Notes under the pieces: model-generated | What the model was told of the DNA's origin: nothing | What the model saw: only the letters and a program-made list of their open reading frames with translations | Databases searched by the model: none | Shown: in pieces, positions 52,497-60,130 of the stretch | Numbering within the stretch: the first letter of the stretch is position 1 | Layout of the letters: every line of letters starts with the position of its first letter | Assembly (NCBI GenBank): GCA_963699085.1 | Contig: CAVOTH010000002.1 | Span: 186,001-250,000, forward strand | Reading direction: 5' to 3' | Length of the DNA stretch: 64,000 bases | Source of the DNA: Bog-756 sp963699085 | GTDB lineage: Bacteria; Actinomycetota; Acidimicrobiia; Acidimicrobiales; RAAP-2 | Program-made: the position numbers and the translations under genes

Positions 52497-52952
52497 ATGA
52501 CAACTGATGACCCCGGAGACCTGACGCCCACCGACCGGTCGCCCGATGACGCCCTCATTCGACACGAATCTGTCGATCACGACGGCTTCATCGAGGCGTT
52601 GATCGAGCGTCTGTCATCCATTTCCGGTCTGCAAATGGTCGTGAAGTACCCCAAGGGGCGTGTCCGGAAGGCGATCGGGGACATTCCCTACCTCAACGAC
52701 CTGCACCGGTCGTCGGATCCGATCTCCAGGCTGACGGTGACCGTCGAGACCGTCGAGTACTGGGTGGAGCCGACCGGCGGGTCACCCTGGTGTGGCATCG
52801 ACACCGTGACCTTGGCGGGAGGCCGGACCTCGGCGATCTATGAACTTCCCAGTTGGACGAATCTCCTGCTCGAGGACGTCATCCGTCACAACCACCTGGA
52901 CCCGGAGTCTGCCGCTTCGCTTCACAATCTGATCCGCGGCGAGCGGGTCTGA
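52497..52952 (+). CDS. Hypothetical protein, first gene of the SPFH operon
   Basis: A 151-residue soluble protein. The N-terminal 15 residues are disordered-looking (TTDDPGDLTPTDRSPDD). The rest alternates helices and strands: IRHESVDHDGFIEALIERL, ISGLQMVVKYPKGRVRKAIG, RLTVTVETVEYWVE, IDTVTLAGGRTSAIYELPSW and LLEDVIRHNHLDPESAASLH. No cysteines or membrane segments are seen. I do not recognise it. The next gene begins 29 bases after its stop, and the three genes from here to 54624 run in one direction, so it probably works with the SPFH protein. Confidence 0.7.
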   Translation: MTTDDPGDLTPTDRSPDDALIRHESVDHDGFIEALIERLSSISGLQMVVKYPKGRVRKAIGDIPYLNDLHRSSDPISRLTVTVETVEYWVEPTGGSPWCGIDTVTLAGGRTSAIYELPSWTNLLLEDVIRHNHLDPESAASLHNLIRGERV

Positions 52953-52981
52953 TCGGTTCCTCCAGAAAGGATTCATCGGAA

Positions 52982-54076
52982 ATGGCACTGTTCCAAGGAC
53001 ACAAGGATTCAGGTATCCAACGGCTCTTCATCGAGATGCCGGACGATCAGAAGGACCACGTCGCGTGGAAATGGCCCGATCAGCAGATCGTCCAACACTC
53101 GGTGGTCAATGTCGATCTGGACTACCAGGCGGTGTTCACCAACCTGGGCAAGGTGATCGGCACGCTCGGACCGGGCCGGCACTCATTGGACGACGGTGCA
53201 TCACTGGCTCTCGGCTGGCTCGTCGACCGGCTGACCGGCGACGCCTACTACGACGCCGAGCTCTACTTCGTCACCACACGGGATATCACCAACCTCCAGT
53301 TCGGTGGCCCGGTGGACAACCTGACTGATGGGCCGACCGGGCTCGTGGTCACCCTCCGGGTATACGGGGAGCTGGCGTTTCGGGTCACTGACCCCTCCCT
53401 GCTCTTGGCCAAGCTCATCGGCACTGATGGCGTGGAGGACTTCAACGGAGCCATCTCGACCTGGGTCAGCGACCAGACATTGGCGGCCATCCGGTCCGTC
53501 CTGCCTGACCTCGTCAGCCAGCACGGAGTGCTGGCCATGGGGCAGCTCCAGGACGCCACGGGTGACGCGGCGTTGGCCAAGGCCAACCTGAAGCTGGCCG
53601 CCTATGGCCTGGCCGTGACCACGTTTGCCGAACTGAATGTCAATCTGCCCGACTCCGATGCGCAGGAGATCAAGCAGTTCGCCGCCGCCAAGGCCTACAC
53701 CGGTGTCGCCGGATCATTCGACCAGGCGGTGCGGGGAGAAGCGGCCCTGGAGATCGCACATGGCGTCGCCGATGGCAACGTGGGAGCGCAGCCGGGAATC
53801 GTGGCCGGGATGATGATGGGTGTTCCCGTGGCGCCGGGCGCGTCACCTTCTGTGGCTCCGGCTCCAGTGCCCACTCAACCGGCACCAGTTGCGGCCGGCA
53901 TGACCAGTTTCTGTACGCAATGCGGGAGCGCGGTGCCTGCCGGCGCACACTTCTGTCCGAAGTGCGGGACGGCCGTCAGCGGGGCCGTCGCCCCGGTCTC
54001 GGTTCCGGAGTCCGCGACTTCACCCACACCCGCGACAGGAGCCGAACCACAGGCTGACCCACCGCCGGCGCCATGA
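52982..54076 (+). CDS. SPFH (band 7) domain protein with C-terminal zinc ribbon
   Basis: A 364-residue protein of the YdjI-like SPFH branch. The start (ALFQGHKDSGIQRLFIEMPD, HVAWKWPDQQIVQHSVVNVD) and the strand AVFTNLGKVIGTLGPGRHSL are the typical first part. The SPFH core continues through LVVTLRVYGELAFRVTDPSL, a helical region rich in alanine (residues about 195-265) and a proline linker. The last part is a double zinc-ribbon half, FCTQCGSAVPAGAHFCPKCG, near residue 310. No membrane segment is evident, so it would form oligomers on the membrane through partners. The stop overlaps the next gene (ATGA). In Bacillus, YdjI belongs to a membrane stress response with PspA-like proteins. Confidence 0.85.
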   Translation: MALFQGHKDSGIQRLFIEMPDDQKDHVAWKWPDQQIVQHSVVNVDLDYQAVFTNLGKVIGTLGPGRHSLDDGASLALGWLVDRLTGDAYYDAELYFVTTRDITNLQFGGPVDNLTDGPTGLVVTLRVYGELAFRVTDPSLLLAKLIGTDGVEDFNGAISTWVSDQTLAAIRSVLPDLVSQHGVLAMGQLQDATGDAALAKANLKLAAYGLAVTTFAELNVNLPDSDAQEIKQFAAAKAYTGVAGSFDQAVRGEAALEIAHGVADGNVGAQPGIVAGMMMGVPVAPGASPSVAPAPVPTQPAPVAAGMTSFCTQCGSAVPAGAHFCPKCGTAVSGAVAPVSVPESATSPTPATGAEPQADPPPAP

Positions 54077-54624
54077 CCACGTCCGACCCTCGGTTGGCCA
54101 CGGTGGCGGTCGTCCTGGACAATCCCGAGGACTGGAGCGACGTCGCCCGGCAGCTTGCTGCAGCCTCCAGCATCGCGGGCGCAATCACCCCCGAGCTGCT
54201 GACCATGACGGTGGGAAGTGCCGTGCCGATCATGTTCGCGGCAGACAGATCAGGTGACGCCGACATCCTTCGGGGCACGTTCAGCGACCAGGTCATCTCC
54301 CAACGGCGGCAGCATCCCGGGTCATTCGACGGAGACACGCCGGTATCCGTGACACTTCACCTCATCGGTGCTCCGATGCAGGGGGGGAAGCCGGTCATCC
54401 GGGTGCATCTGGTGGTCGCCACCCGATCGGATGACGGTGGCAATCGCGCCAGCAGCCAGTTCTGGGACTTCACCGTCGACAGCCAAGTCGTCGTGGGGCA
54501 GGCATTGTGCCCGAACTGCGGAGCACCGATCCCGGAAGGCGAGCTTGTCTGTGATCATTGCCACACCGACGTGAGGCAGGTCGTCAGCGCTCCCCTGGTG
54601 GTCAGCCGACTGGAGTTCTACTGA
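54073..54624 (+). CDS. Hypothetical protein with C-terminal zinc ribbon, third gene of the SPFH operon
   Basis: A 183-residue soluble protein. Residues about 1-140 hold an unrecognised alpha/beta domain (TVAVVLDNPEDWSDVARQLA, VSVTLHLIGAPMQGGKPVIR, VHLVVATRSDDGG) with some resemblance to small Tim44-like or zinc-ribbon-associated domains. A zinc ribbon follows near residue 150: LCPNCGAPIPEGELVCDHCH. The same type of ribbon ends the SPFH protein, which suggests both are handled by a common partner. The ATG overlaps the SPFH stop by four bases. It is closed by the hairpin at 54637. Confidence 0.7.
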   Translation: MTTSDPRLATVAVVLDNPEDWSDVARQLAAASSIAGAITPELLTMTVGSAVPIMFAADRSGDADILRGTFSDQVISQRRQHPGSFDGDTPVSVTLHLIGAPMQGGKPVIRVHLVVATRSDDGGNRASSQFWDFTVDSQVVVGQALCPNCGAPIPEGELVCDHCHTDVRQVVSAPLVVSRLEFY

Positions 54625-54636
54625 CTGTGCAGGTCG

Positions 54637-54661
54637 GGTCGGGCGACCGGAACGCCCGACC
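54637..54661 (+). terminator. Hairpin after the SPFH operon
   Basis: A nine-pair stem (GGTCGGGCG with CGCCCGACC) around a seven-base loop, 12 bases past the last stop codon. No T-run follows. Confidence 0.5.
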
Positions 54662-54682
54662 GACGGGTGGCGCTGTCCGCCT

Positions 54683-54700
54683 GTGTGGGCATGCCCACAC
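54683..54700. promoter_or_regulatory. Perfect 18-bp palindrome upstream of the cupin gene
   Basis: GTGTGGGC-GCCCACAC around an AT centre is fully symmetric. It stands 82 bases before the cupin start codon and could be an operator or part of the preceding termination region. Confidence 0.35.
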
Positions 54701-54782
54701 GGCTCCGATGGCGTGCGGTCGGAGTGGCAACGCAGAGGTAATCTGCTGAGGCACATTCGCGATCGAAAGTCCGGGAAGAAAC

Positions 54783-55238
54783 ATGAGCATCGACGCACTG
54801 CCTGAAGCCCAGCACCGTGGCTCGGCCGATCTTCCATTTGTGGAGATGGGCGGAGGCAACAAACTCAAGGTGATCCAAGTCGATGTGGCCGAAGGGCTCT
54901 GGATCGTGGAGAACATCTTCCAGGCCGGCTACGCGGTCCAGACCCACCGCCACACGGGACCGGTCTACGGCTACACGATGTCCGGTGCGTGGAAGTACCG
55001 GGAGTACGACTACGTCAACAGGGCCGGATCGTTCCTGTTCGAGCCCGCCGGGTCCGTGCACACCCTCGAGTGCATCGAGGATGACACCCAGGTCTGGTTC
55101 CAGATGTACGGGGTCAATCTCAACCTGGCCGCCGACGGAAGCATCGAAAGCGTCTTCGACGGCCCGGGCACCCTCGAGGTGTACTACGCGTTGTGCGAGG
55201 CCGAAGGGTTTCCCCGACCCGATGTGCTGGTGAGCTGA
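54783..55238 (+). CDS. Cupin, 2,4'-dihydroxyacetophenone dioxygenase family
   Basis: A 151-residue single-domain cupin. The first cupin motif is YAVQTHRHTGPVYGYTMSGA and the second RAGSFLFEPAGSVHTLECIE; the histidines bind iron. Whole-length similarity, including WIVENIFQAGY and YREYDYVNRAG, is to 2,4'-dihydroxyacetophenone dioxygenase-like proteins, which cleave the bond between a carbonyl and a hydroxymethyl carbon. In many genomes the true substrate of the family is unknown. The ATG at 54783 is preceded by GGGAAGAAAC. The SDR that follows has its own promoter. Confidence 0.85.
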   Translation: MSIDALPEAQHRGSADLPFVEMGGGNKLKVIQVDVAEGLWIVENIFQAGYAVQTHRHTGPVYGYTMSGAWKYREYDYVNRAGSFLFEPAGSVHTLECIEDDTQVWFQMYGVNLNLAADGSIESVFDGPGTLEVYYALCEAEGFPRPDVLVS

Positions 55239-55300
55239 GCCGCTCGTCGCCGGCCCATAGCCGATTCAGTTGCTCGCCGTTGTCGAGAGACTGGGACAAC

Positions 55301-55306
55301 TACGTT
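55301..55306 (+). promoter_or_regulatory. -10 box of a leaderless promoter (SDR gene at 55313)
   Basis: TACGTT, then GTGCCC (six bases), then ATG at 55313. The hexamer and spacing equal those of the membrane-protein gene at 11846. Confidence 0.5.
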
Positions 55307-55312
55307 GTGCCC

Positions 55313-56125
55313 ATGAGCCTCCCTCCTCCAGCAGCCGATCACACCGCCATCGTGACCGGTGCGTCCTCGGGAATCGGCGAGGCGATCGCCCGGGAATTGG
55401 CCAAGAGAGGGTATGGCGTAACCCTCGTCGCACGACGGGCTGACCGGTTGGAGGCGCTGGCCGCCGAACTCCGGACGGATGGTGGGCGCGCGAGTGTCCT
55501 GGCCACCGATCTCTCCGACCGGGATGCCCGTGCCGGATTGACCGGCCGTGTGGCCGATCTCGGACTCACCCCCGACATTCTGGTGAACAACGCGGGCTTG
55601 TCGACTCTCGGTGCCGTTGCCAAATCAGATCCTGAATCGGAGATGAACATGATCGAGGTCGATGTCGTCGCCGTGGCCGATCTGTGCAGTCGGTTCCTTC
55701 CAGGCATGGTCGACCGCCACATGGGTGCCGTGCTCAATGTCGCTTCGACCGGCGCTTTCCAACCATTGCCCGGTCAAGCTGGCTACGGAGCCGGAAAGGC
55801 GTTCATCCTCTCCTACACGGAGAGTCTGAGCGGGGAGCTTCGTGGTACGGGTGTCACCGCAACCGTCCTCTGTCCCGGACCGGTGGATACCGGATTCGGG
55901 GCACGGGCGGGATTCTCCAAGGAGGAGGCAGATGCCGCACTGCCGCGTTTCATGTGGGAGTCGGCTGCCGCGGTGGCCACTGTGGGCATCGATGCCCTCG
56001 ACGCGGGCAAGGTTGTGGCCATTCCGGGGTTCGCCAACCGTGCCGCCGCCTTCGTCGCACACCTGACACCCAATCGCCTTCTGGTTCCCATGGTCGCGTC
56101 GAGGCATCCGGGGCTACGCGACTGA
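55313..56125 (+). CDS. Short-chain dehydrogenase/reductase (SDR)
   Basis: A 270-residue NADP-preferring SDR of the DltE/YqjQ type. The cofactor motif is AIVTGASSGIGEAIARELAK with a basic pair after the second strand (VARRADRLEALA), which points to NADP. NNAG is in ILVNNAGLSTLG, the catalytic serine in VLNVASTGAFQPL and the YxxxK pair in AGYGAGKAFILSYTESL near residue 157. The C-terminal extension (FVAHLTPNRLLVPMVASRH) is typical of this group. The start is fixed by the leaderless -10 spacing. Its end overlaps the end of the convergent P450 gene by 12 bases. Confidence 0.92.
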   Translation: MSLPPPAADHTAIVTGASSGIGEAIARELAKRGYGVTLVARRADRLEALAAELRTDGGRASVLATDLSDRDARAGLTGRVADLGLTPDILVNNAGLSTLGAVAKSDPESEMNMIEVDVVAVADLCSRFLPGMVDRHMGAVLNVASTGAFQPLPGQAGYGAGKAFILSYTESLSGELRGTGVTATVLCPGPVDTGFGARAGFSKEEADAALPRFMWESAAAVATVGIDALDAGKVVAIPGFANRAAAFVAHLTPNRLLVPMVASRHPGLRD

Positions 56126-57421
56126 CTGGTTCTCCCGGCGACGAAAGTGAAGCGGGCATGGTGCGGCCGAGCGCGCCACGCCTCCGATCTGAGCCGGCAC
56201 GGGAGATGGATGATCAGCCCATCCGGGCTCCAACTCGAATTCGTCGAAAAGGCGAGTGACCGCAGAGGTCATGGTCGACAGGGAGAAAGGCTGTGCCGGG
56301 CAGGTGTGCCGCCCGTGCCCGAATGCGGTGACCAACTCGGTGGTCTCCAACATCGAACTGTCGGCGAGTCGTCGCCGGTTCCAGCGGGTGGGATCCCAGG
56401 TCTCGAAACCCGGTGCCGCGCTCGTGTTGGTGAGTGGAAGCAGGGTGGCGATGGTGGCGCCGGCCCCAACCTCGTATACCGCGTCACCTACATCGAGTGT
56501 CACCGGCTGCAGCACGTAGCGCGCCATGATCGAGCGTTGGGCCAGCCGAATGGACTCGAGCGCACATGCCTCGGACAGCGTCCGATTGCCAGACCTCACC
56601 AGCGCGGCCTCTTCGGGATGCTCGAGGAGATCGATGAGGCTCCAACCAAGGGCTGCGAACAGATTGGACATGGATGCGATGTGGATCAGCGCGATGTCCT
56701 GGCCCACGCCACTCACACGCTGCGTGGGTGACGCATCCGCCCAGGCTGCCGAGACCCGGGCGAAAAGGGGATGCTCCAGTTCGACTCCTGGGAGCTCTCC
56801 CAGGGCATAGCCCAACTCGGCGATCACCGTGTCGAGTGCTGCATACTCGGCCGACTTGCCGGTCGATGCCACGGCCTTCATGGCATCGGGATGCACGAAG
56901 GATTCGGAACCATCGAGGGCATCGAACGCGTCGACCAGCCGTTCGAACCGCTCGCCACTGGCGGCACCCGGGCCACCCCACGACGCCAGACCGACCCGGT
57001 GTCCCAACCGCCGTGTGAGTGCGAACACGTCGACCTCGCCGGCAGCGCCGAGCTCGAGGACGGTGTCGTCGAGTGCCCGTTGGACGTTCGTGAGATAAGC
57101 GGCAACATCGTCACGTCCGAAGAGCTGGTTGGGAAGGACTCGACGCCCGACGAATATCTCGTCGGGCAACTTTCGGCGCAACATGCGCCAATCGGCCGCT
57201 CCCTTGCTGGCTCGATCCTCCGGGAGCGCATAGAACGACCTGACCCCTGCCGGCGAAAAGGTGAATAGATAGCTGTCTTCACCACTGGTGACCACGAAGG
57301 TGTCGCCGTGGGTGCGTCGGGCCCCGGTCAGGGCGGCGATCGGGTCCTGGAGCGGAACATCCCAGGGCAGGCCGATACCGTTCGCTTCCGGGGGCACCGG
57401 AGAGATTGTCGGAATTCTCAT
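56114..57421 (-). CDS. Cytochrome P450 (second)
   Basis: A 435-residue P450. The haem loop is TAFGHGRHTCPAQPFSL with the thiolate cysteine, and the ExxR motif is ACALESIRLAQRS. The I-helix region (ALIHIASMSNLFAALGWSLI) lacks the usual AGxxT and has serine and asparagine at that place, so oxygen activation may be unusual or the enzyme may be of the CYP51/CYP7/CYP74-like type. N-terminal sequence IGLPWDVPLQDPIAALTGAR and the block FTFSPAGVRSFYALPED fit class E enzymes. The ATG has GTGAGGAA upstream. It shares a 331-base divergent region with the cupredoxin gene. Confidence 0.85.
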   Translation of the reverse strand: MRIPTISPVPPEANGIGLPWDVPLQDPIAALTGARRTHGDTFVVTSGEDSYLFTFSPAGVRSFYALPEDRASKGAADWRMLRRKLPDEIFVGRRVLPNQLFGRDDVAAYLTNVQRALDDTVLELGAAGEVDVFALTRRLGHRVGLASWGGPGAASGERFERLVDAFDALDGSESFVHPDAMKAVASTGKSAEYAALDTVIAELGYALGELPGVELEHPLFARVSAAWADASPTQRVSGVGQDIALIHIASMSNLFAALGWSLIDLLEHPEEAALVRSGNRTLSEACALESIRLAQRSIMARYVLQPVTLDVGDAVYEVGAGATIATLLPLTNTSAAPGFETWDPTRWNRRRLADSSMLETTELVTAFGHGRHTCPAQPFSLSTMTSAVTRLFDEFELEPGWADHPSPVPAQIGGVARSAAPCPLHFRRRENQSVA

Positions 57422-57752
57422 TTCCTCACGCTCGATCCTCGGAGCTCAACCTTGTCGCGCTGTGCGATCGGCACGTCGAGTCAGCATAAGTGGAGATACC
57501 GCTTCCCTGAGTCTCCTTCCCTGAGTGGCCGATGATCCATCCGGCCATCGAGTGATCTCGCTCTCAGGACGTCGTTCGTCGTGACCGCCGGGGTCAGAGC
57601 GACCTGCAGTTTCGGATCGAGCCGGTCGAAATCGAAACGCGACGCACCGGGCGCAGGACATCCAGAGCTCCATCGGCTTCGAAGACTCATCAATGAGCAA
57701 CCACAGACGGGTCCGCACGGACACTCGCTTTCATTTCCATCAGGTCTCCGGG
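57422..57752. other. Divergent intergenic region (P450 / cupredoxin)
   Basis: This 331-base gap between divergent genes holds no convincing gene. An 11-base direct repeat (CTTCCCTGAGT) occurs at 57502..57512 and 57516..57526, starts 14 bases apart. An ATG at 57693 in frame with the cupredoxin gene would add 20 residues, but a lipoprotein signal peptide starts better at 57753. Confidence 0.4.
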
Positions 57753-58133
57753 ATGCCCAGGCGTCTGTTGCTGGTGATCTTCGCCGGGATGGCGTTGACC
57801 CTGGCGGCATGCTCCGCATCCTCCACCAGCAGCCCGACCACCCACTCTGCGTCGAGCTCGCCGTCGACGACAGGCCGCGCCACCGACTCGATCACCATCC
57901 ACAACTTCGCCTTCTCACCGGGAACCATCACCGTGAACCCGGGCGCCACGGTCACCGTCACCAACGAGGACCAGGTGGTCCATACCTTGACCTCGAGCGA
58001 CGGGGGCTTCAACACCGGGGACATCGCTCCTGGCCAGTCAAAGACGTTGACCGCTCCGAAGAGTCCGGGAACGTACACCTACTTCTGCATGATCCATCAA
58101 TACATGACCGGGACAGTGGTGGTCTCGGGTTGA
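57753..58133 (+). CDS. Cupredoxin (plastocyanin-like) lipoprotein
   Basis: A 126-residue blue-copper-type electron carrier attached to the outer face of the membrane. The signal peptide PRRLLLVIFAGMALTLAAC ends in a lipobox (LAAC). A serine/threonine-rich linker leads to the cupredoxin domain: ITIHNFAFSPGTITVNPGAT, then copper ligands in DQVVHTLTS (His) and YTYFCMIHQYMTG (Cys, His, Met). The type 1 copper site is therefore complete. The gene is followed 80 bases later by two ferritin-like genes, suggesting a metal or redox-stress role for the group. Confidence 0.88.
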   Translation: MPRRLLLVIFAGMALTLAACSASSTSSPTTHSASSSPSTTGRATDSITIHNFAFSPGTITVNPGATVTVTNEDQVVHTLTSSDGGFNTGDIAPGQSKTLTAPKSPGTYTYFCMIHQYMTGTVVVSG

Positions 58134-58213
58134 CCGTGCCGGCCACAAATGGCGCAGCGTCGATGGTCGTGGCGGAAGAACCAACCAGTAGCACCGACAA
58201 GAGGAGGAAGACG

Positions 58214-59113
58214 ATGGAATCAGGACTCACGCGAGGCCTACCGGATCCGGAGGCAGGTGCTGTCGACGTCGATCCACGCGCATTGGGTCTGCTGGTCGAG
58301 GAGTCCGAGGACCTGCACCTCGACGCAATGGCGACGACCAATGTCGCCCTGGAAGAGATCGTCGAGGTCGGACACGAGACTCGGGCCCGGGGCGCCGAGG
58401 ATCTCGATGAGTCACGTGAGGTCGCCGGCAGACGATCACGGCTGATGAGCGGAGCCCTCTTCGGTGGTGGCGTCCTTGCCGCCGCCGGCATCGCCGGCGC
58501 TTTCGAAGCCCTGTTCGCCTCGCCGGCCTTCGCGGCAACACCGACTGATATCCAGATCCTCCAGACGGCATCGTCGATCGAGGTACTCGCCGTCGCCACA
58601 TATAAGACGGCGCTGACCCTCCCGTTCATCGGTGGGTCCTCGGCCAATCCCGTGGTCATGACCTTCGCCACCACCACCATGGCCCAGCACAGCCAGCACC
58701 TCGCCGCGTTCAATGCGGCTATCACCGGACTCGGGGGCCAGGCTCAGGACAACCCCGATCCGGTCCTCGCCAAGGTCGTTCAGGCCGCGGTACCCGGGCT
58801 CACCTCACCCGGCCCGGTGGTGGCTCTGGCATTGGAGCTCGAACAGGGTGCCGCCGAGACCTACGTGGCCGATGTCGCCGCGCTCTCCGATGCCAACGCC
58901 AAGAAGGTCACCGCTTCGATCATGGGGGTGGAGGCTCAACACGTCTCGATCCTCTTGGCTGTACAGGCGCTGCTGACCGCGAACGCCGCCGACCTCATCG
59001 CCCTGCCGCCCAACGCCGCCGAACTGCCGGCAGCAGCCGGATCCGTCGGGTTTCCTGATGCGTTCTATCCCACCCAACAGGCCCGCCCGGCCACCGAAGG
59101 AGCATCCTCATGA
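58214..59113 (+). CDS. Ferritin-like domain protein, exported (first)
   Basis: A 299-residue protein. The N-terminal 80 residues are acidic and cytoplasmic-looking, then a hydrophobic segment ALFGGGVLAAAGIAGAFEAL ends with FASPAFAA, resembling a signal peptide after a long n-region (RRSRLMSG). The remainder is a four-helix ferritin-like domain: SIEVLAVATYKTALTL, TTTMAQHSQHLAAFNAAI, ALALELEQGAAETYVADVAA and MGVEAQHVSILLAVQALL carry the glutamates and histidines of a possible diiron site. ATG 58214 has GAGGAGGAAG upstream. Its stop overlaps the second ferritin-like gene (ATGA). Confidence 0.82.
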   Translation: MESGLTRGLPDPEAGAVDVDPRALGLLVEESEDLHLDAMATTNVALEEIVEVGHETRARGAEDLDESREVAGRRSRLMSGALFGGGVLAAAGIAGAFEALFASPAFAATPTDIQILQTASSIEVLAVATYKTALTLPFIGGSSANPVVMTFATTTMAQHSQHLAAFNAAITGLGGQAQDNPDPVLAKVVQAAVPGLTSPGPVVALALELEQGAAETYVADVAALSDANAKKVTASIMGVEAQHVSILLAVQALLTANAADLIALPPNAAELPAAAGSVGFPDAFYPTQQARPATEGASS

Positions 59114-59892
59114 GGCGTCGCAACCGGAATCCCGAAGTCATGGCCATCTCCGAACACGAACTCACCATCATGACCAGAGATCTCGACCAGATCCACAATG
59201 ACGTGGGCATGCCCGCTATGAACAGGGCCATCGGCGAGTGGACCGAACGTTCCCGGACCACCCGCCGTGGGTTCCTGATCGGTGCCGGTGCCCTGGCCGG
59301 AGGGGCGGTTCTGGCCGCCTGTTCCTCGGGATCATCGAGCCCGACCACCACCCGTGGATCGTCGGGAGCCTCGGTGTCGGACAAGTTGACCGGTGATCTG
59401 GCTGTCGCCGCACTGGCGGCGAGCCTCGAGAACCTGGCCGTCGCCGCCTACGGGGACGTGCTGACCGCCGCCGGTGCAGGCAAGCTCGGGACGGTCCCAC
59501 CGGCTGTGGCCAACTTCGCCACCACGGTGAAGGCACAGCACACCCAACACGCACAGGCATGGAACTCGGCCATCGTCGCCTCCGGGCACTCGGCGATCAC
59601 AACCCCGGACCCGGTGCTGACCCCGGTCATCACTGCGGACTTTGCCAAAGTGACTGACGTAACGGGTGCGGCCAAGTTGGCACTCATGCTGGAAGAGGTG
59701 GCTGCCGCGACCTACCAATCGGCCATCAGCGCCGTCAAGGCGAATTCGTCGATCAAGGTGGCGGCCAGCATCCAGCCGGTCGAGATGCAGCACGCGGCCA
59801 TCCTCAACTTCGTGCTCGGCCAGTACCCGGTGCCCAATGCCTTCAGCCCGTTGAGCAATGCCCGGCCGTTGACCGACTACACCACGGGCTGA
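59110..59892 (+). CDS. Ferritin-like domain lipoprotein, Tat-exported (second)
   Basis: A 260-residue protein paired with the previous one. A long N-terminal region precedes a twin-arginine type signal, TTRRGFLIGAGALAGGAVLA, with a lipobox (LAAC) and a serine-rich linker. The ferritin-like helices follow: ASLENLAVAAYGDVLTAAG, VKAQHTQHAQAWNSAIVASG, LMLEEVAAATYQSAISAV and QPVEMQHAAILNFVLGQ, with glutamate and ExxH-like pairs in the expected helices. The fold is exported across the membrane, folded if Tat is used, which fits a metal-bearing domain. It ends the cupredoxin-ferritin group and is followed by a strong terminator hairpin. Confidence 0.85.
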   Translation: MRRRNRNPEVMAISEHELTIMTRDLDQIHNDVGMPAMNRAIGEWTERSRTTRRGFLIGAGALAGGAVLAACSSGSSSPTTTRGSSGASVSDKLTGDLAVAALAASLENLAVAAYGDVLTAAGAGKLGTVPPAVANFATTVKAQHTQHAQAWNSAIVASGHSAITTPDPVLTPVITADFAKVTDVTGAAKLALMLEEVAAATYQSAISAVKANSSIKVAASIQPVEMQHAAILNFVLGQYPVPNAFSPLSNARPLTDYTTG

Positions 59893-59933
59893 TCTTCGCC
59901 ACGGTCATTCGGATGTCCGTTAGGTCGAAGTCT

Positions 59934-59971
59934 GTGCCGACGCCCGGTTCTTCGGAACCGGGCGTCGGCAC
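59934..59971 (+). terminator. 17-bp perfect hairpin with UUCG loop
   Basis: A 17-base perfect stem (59934..59950 with 59955..59971) closes a TTCG tetraloop flanked by C and G, a very stable RNA hairpin. It stands 41 bases past the ferritin-like stop. There is no following T-run. Confidence 0.75.
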
Positions 59972-60130
59972 GCCCATTGGCCGGCTATGAGATCCGGCTA
60001 AACCGCTCTGATCGTAGGACAGACGGCATTCATCTCACCGGGTCTCCACGGAACTGGGCGCTGATCGCGGGCGATTCCAGTTGAAGAGGGCGGATTTCAT
60101 CTCCCATGTCGTCGGTGACGAATACAAGGC

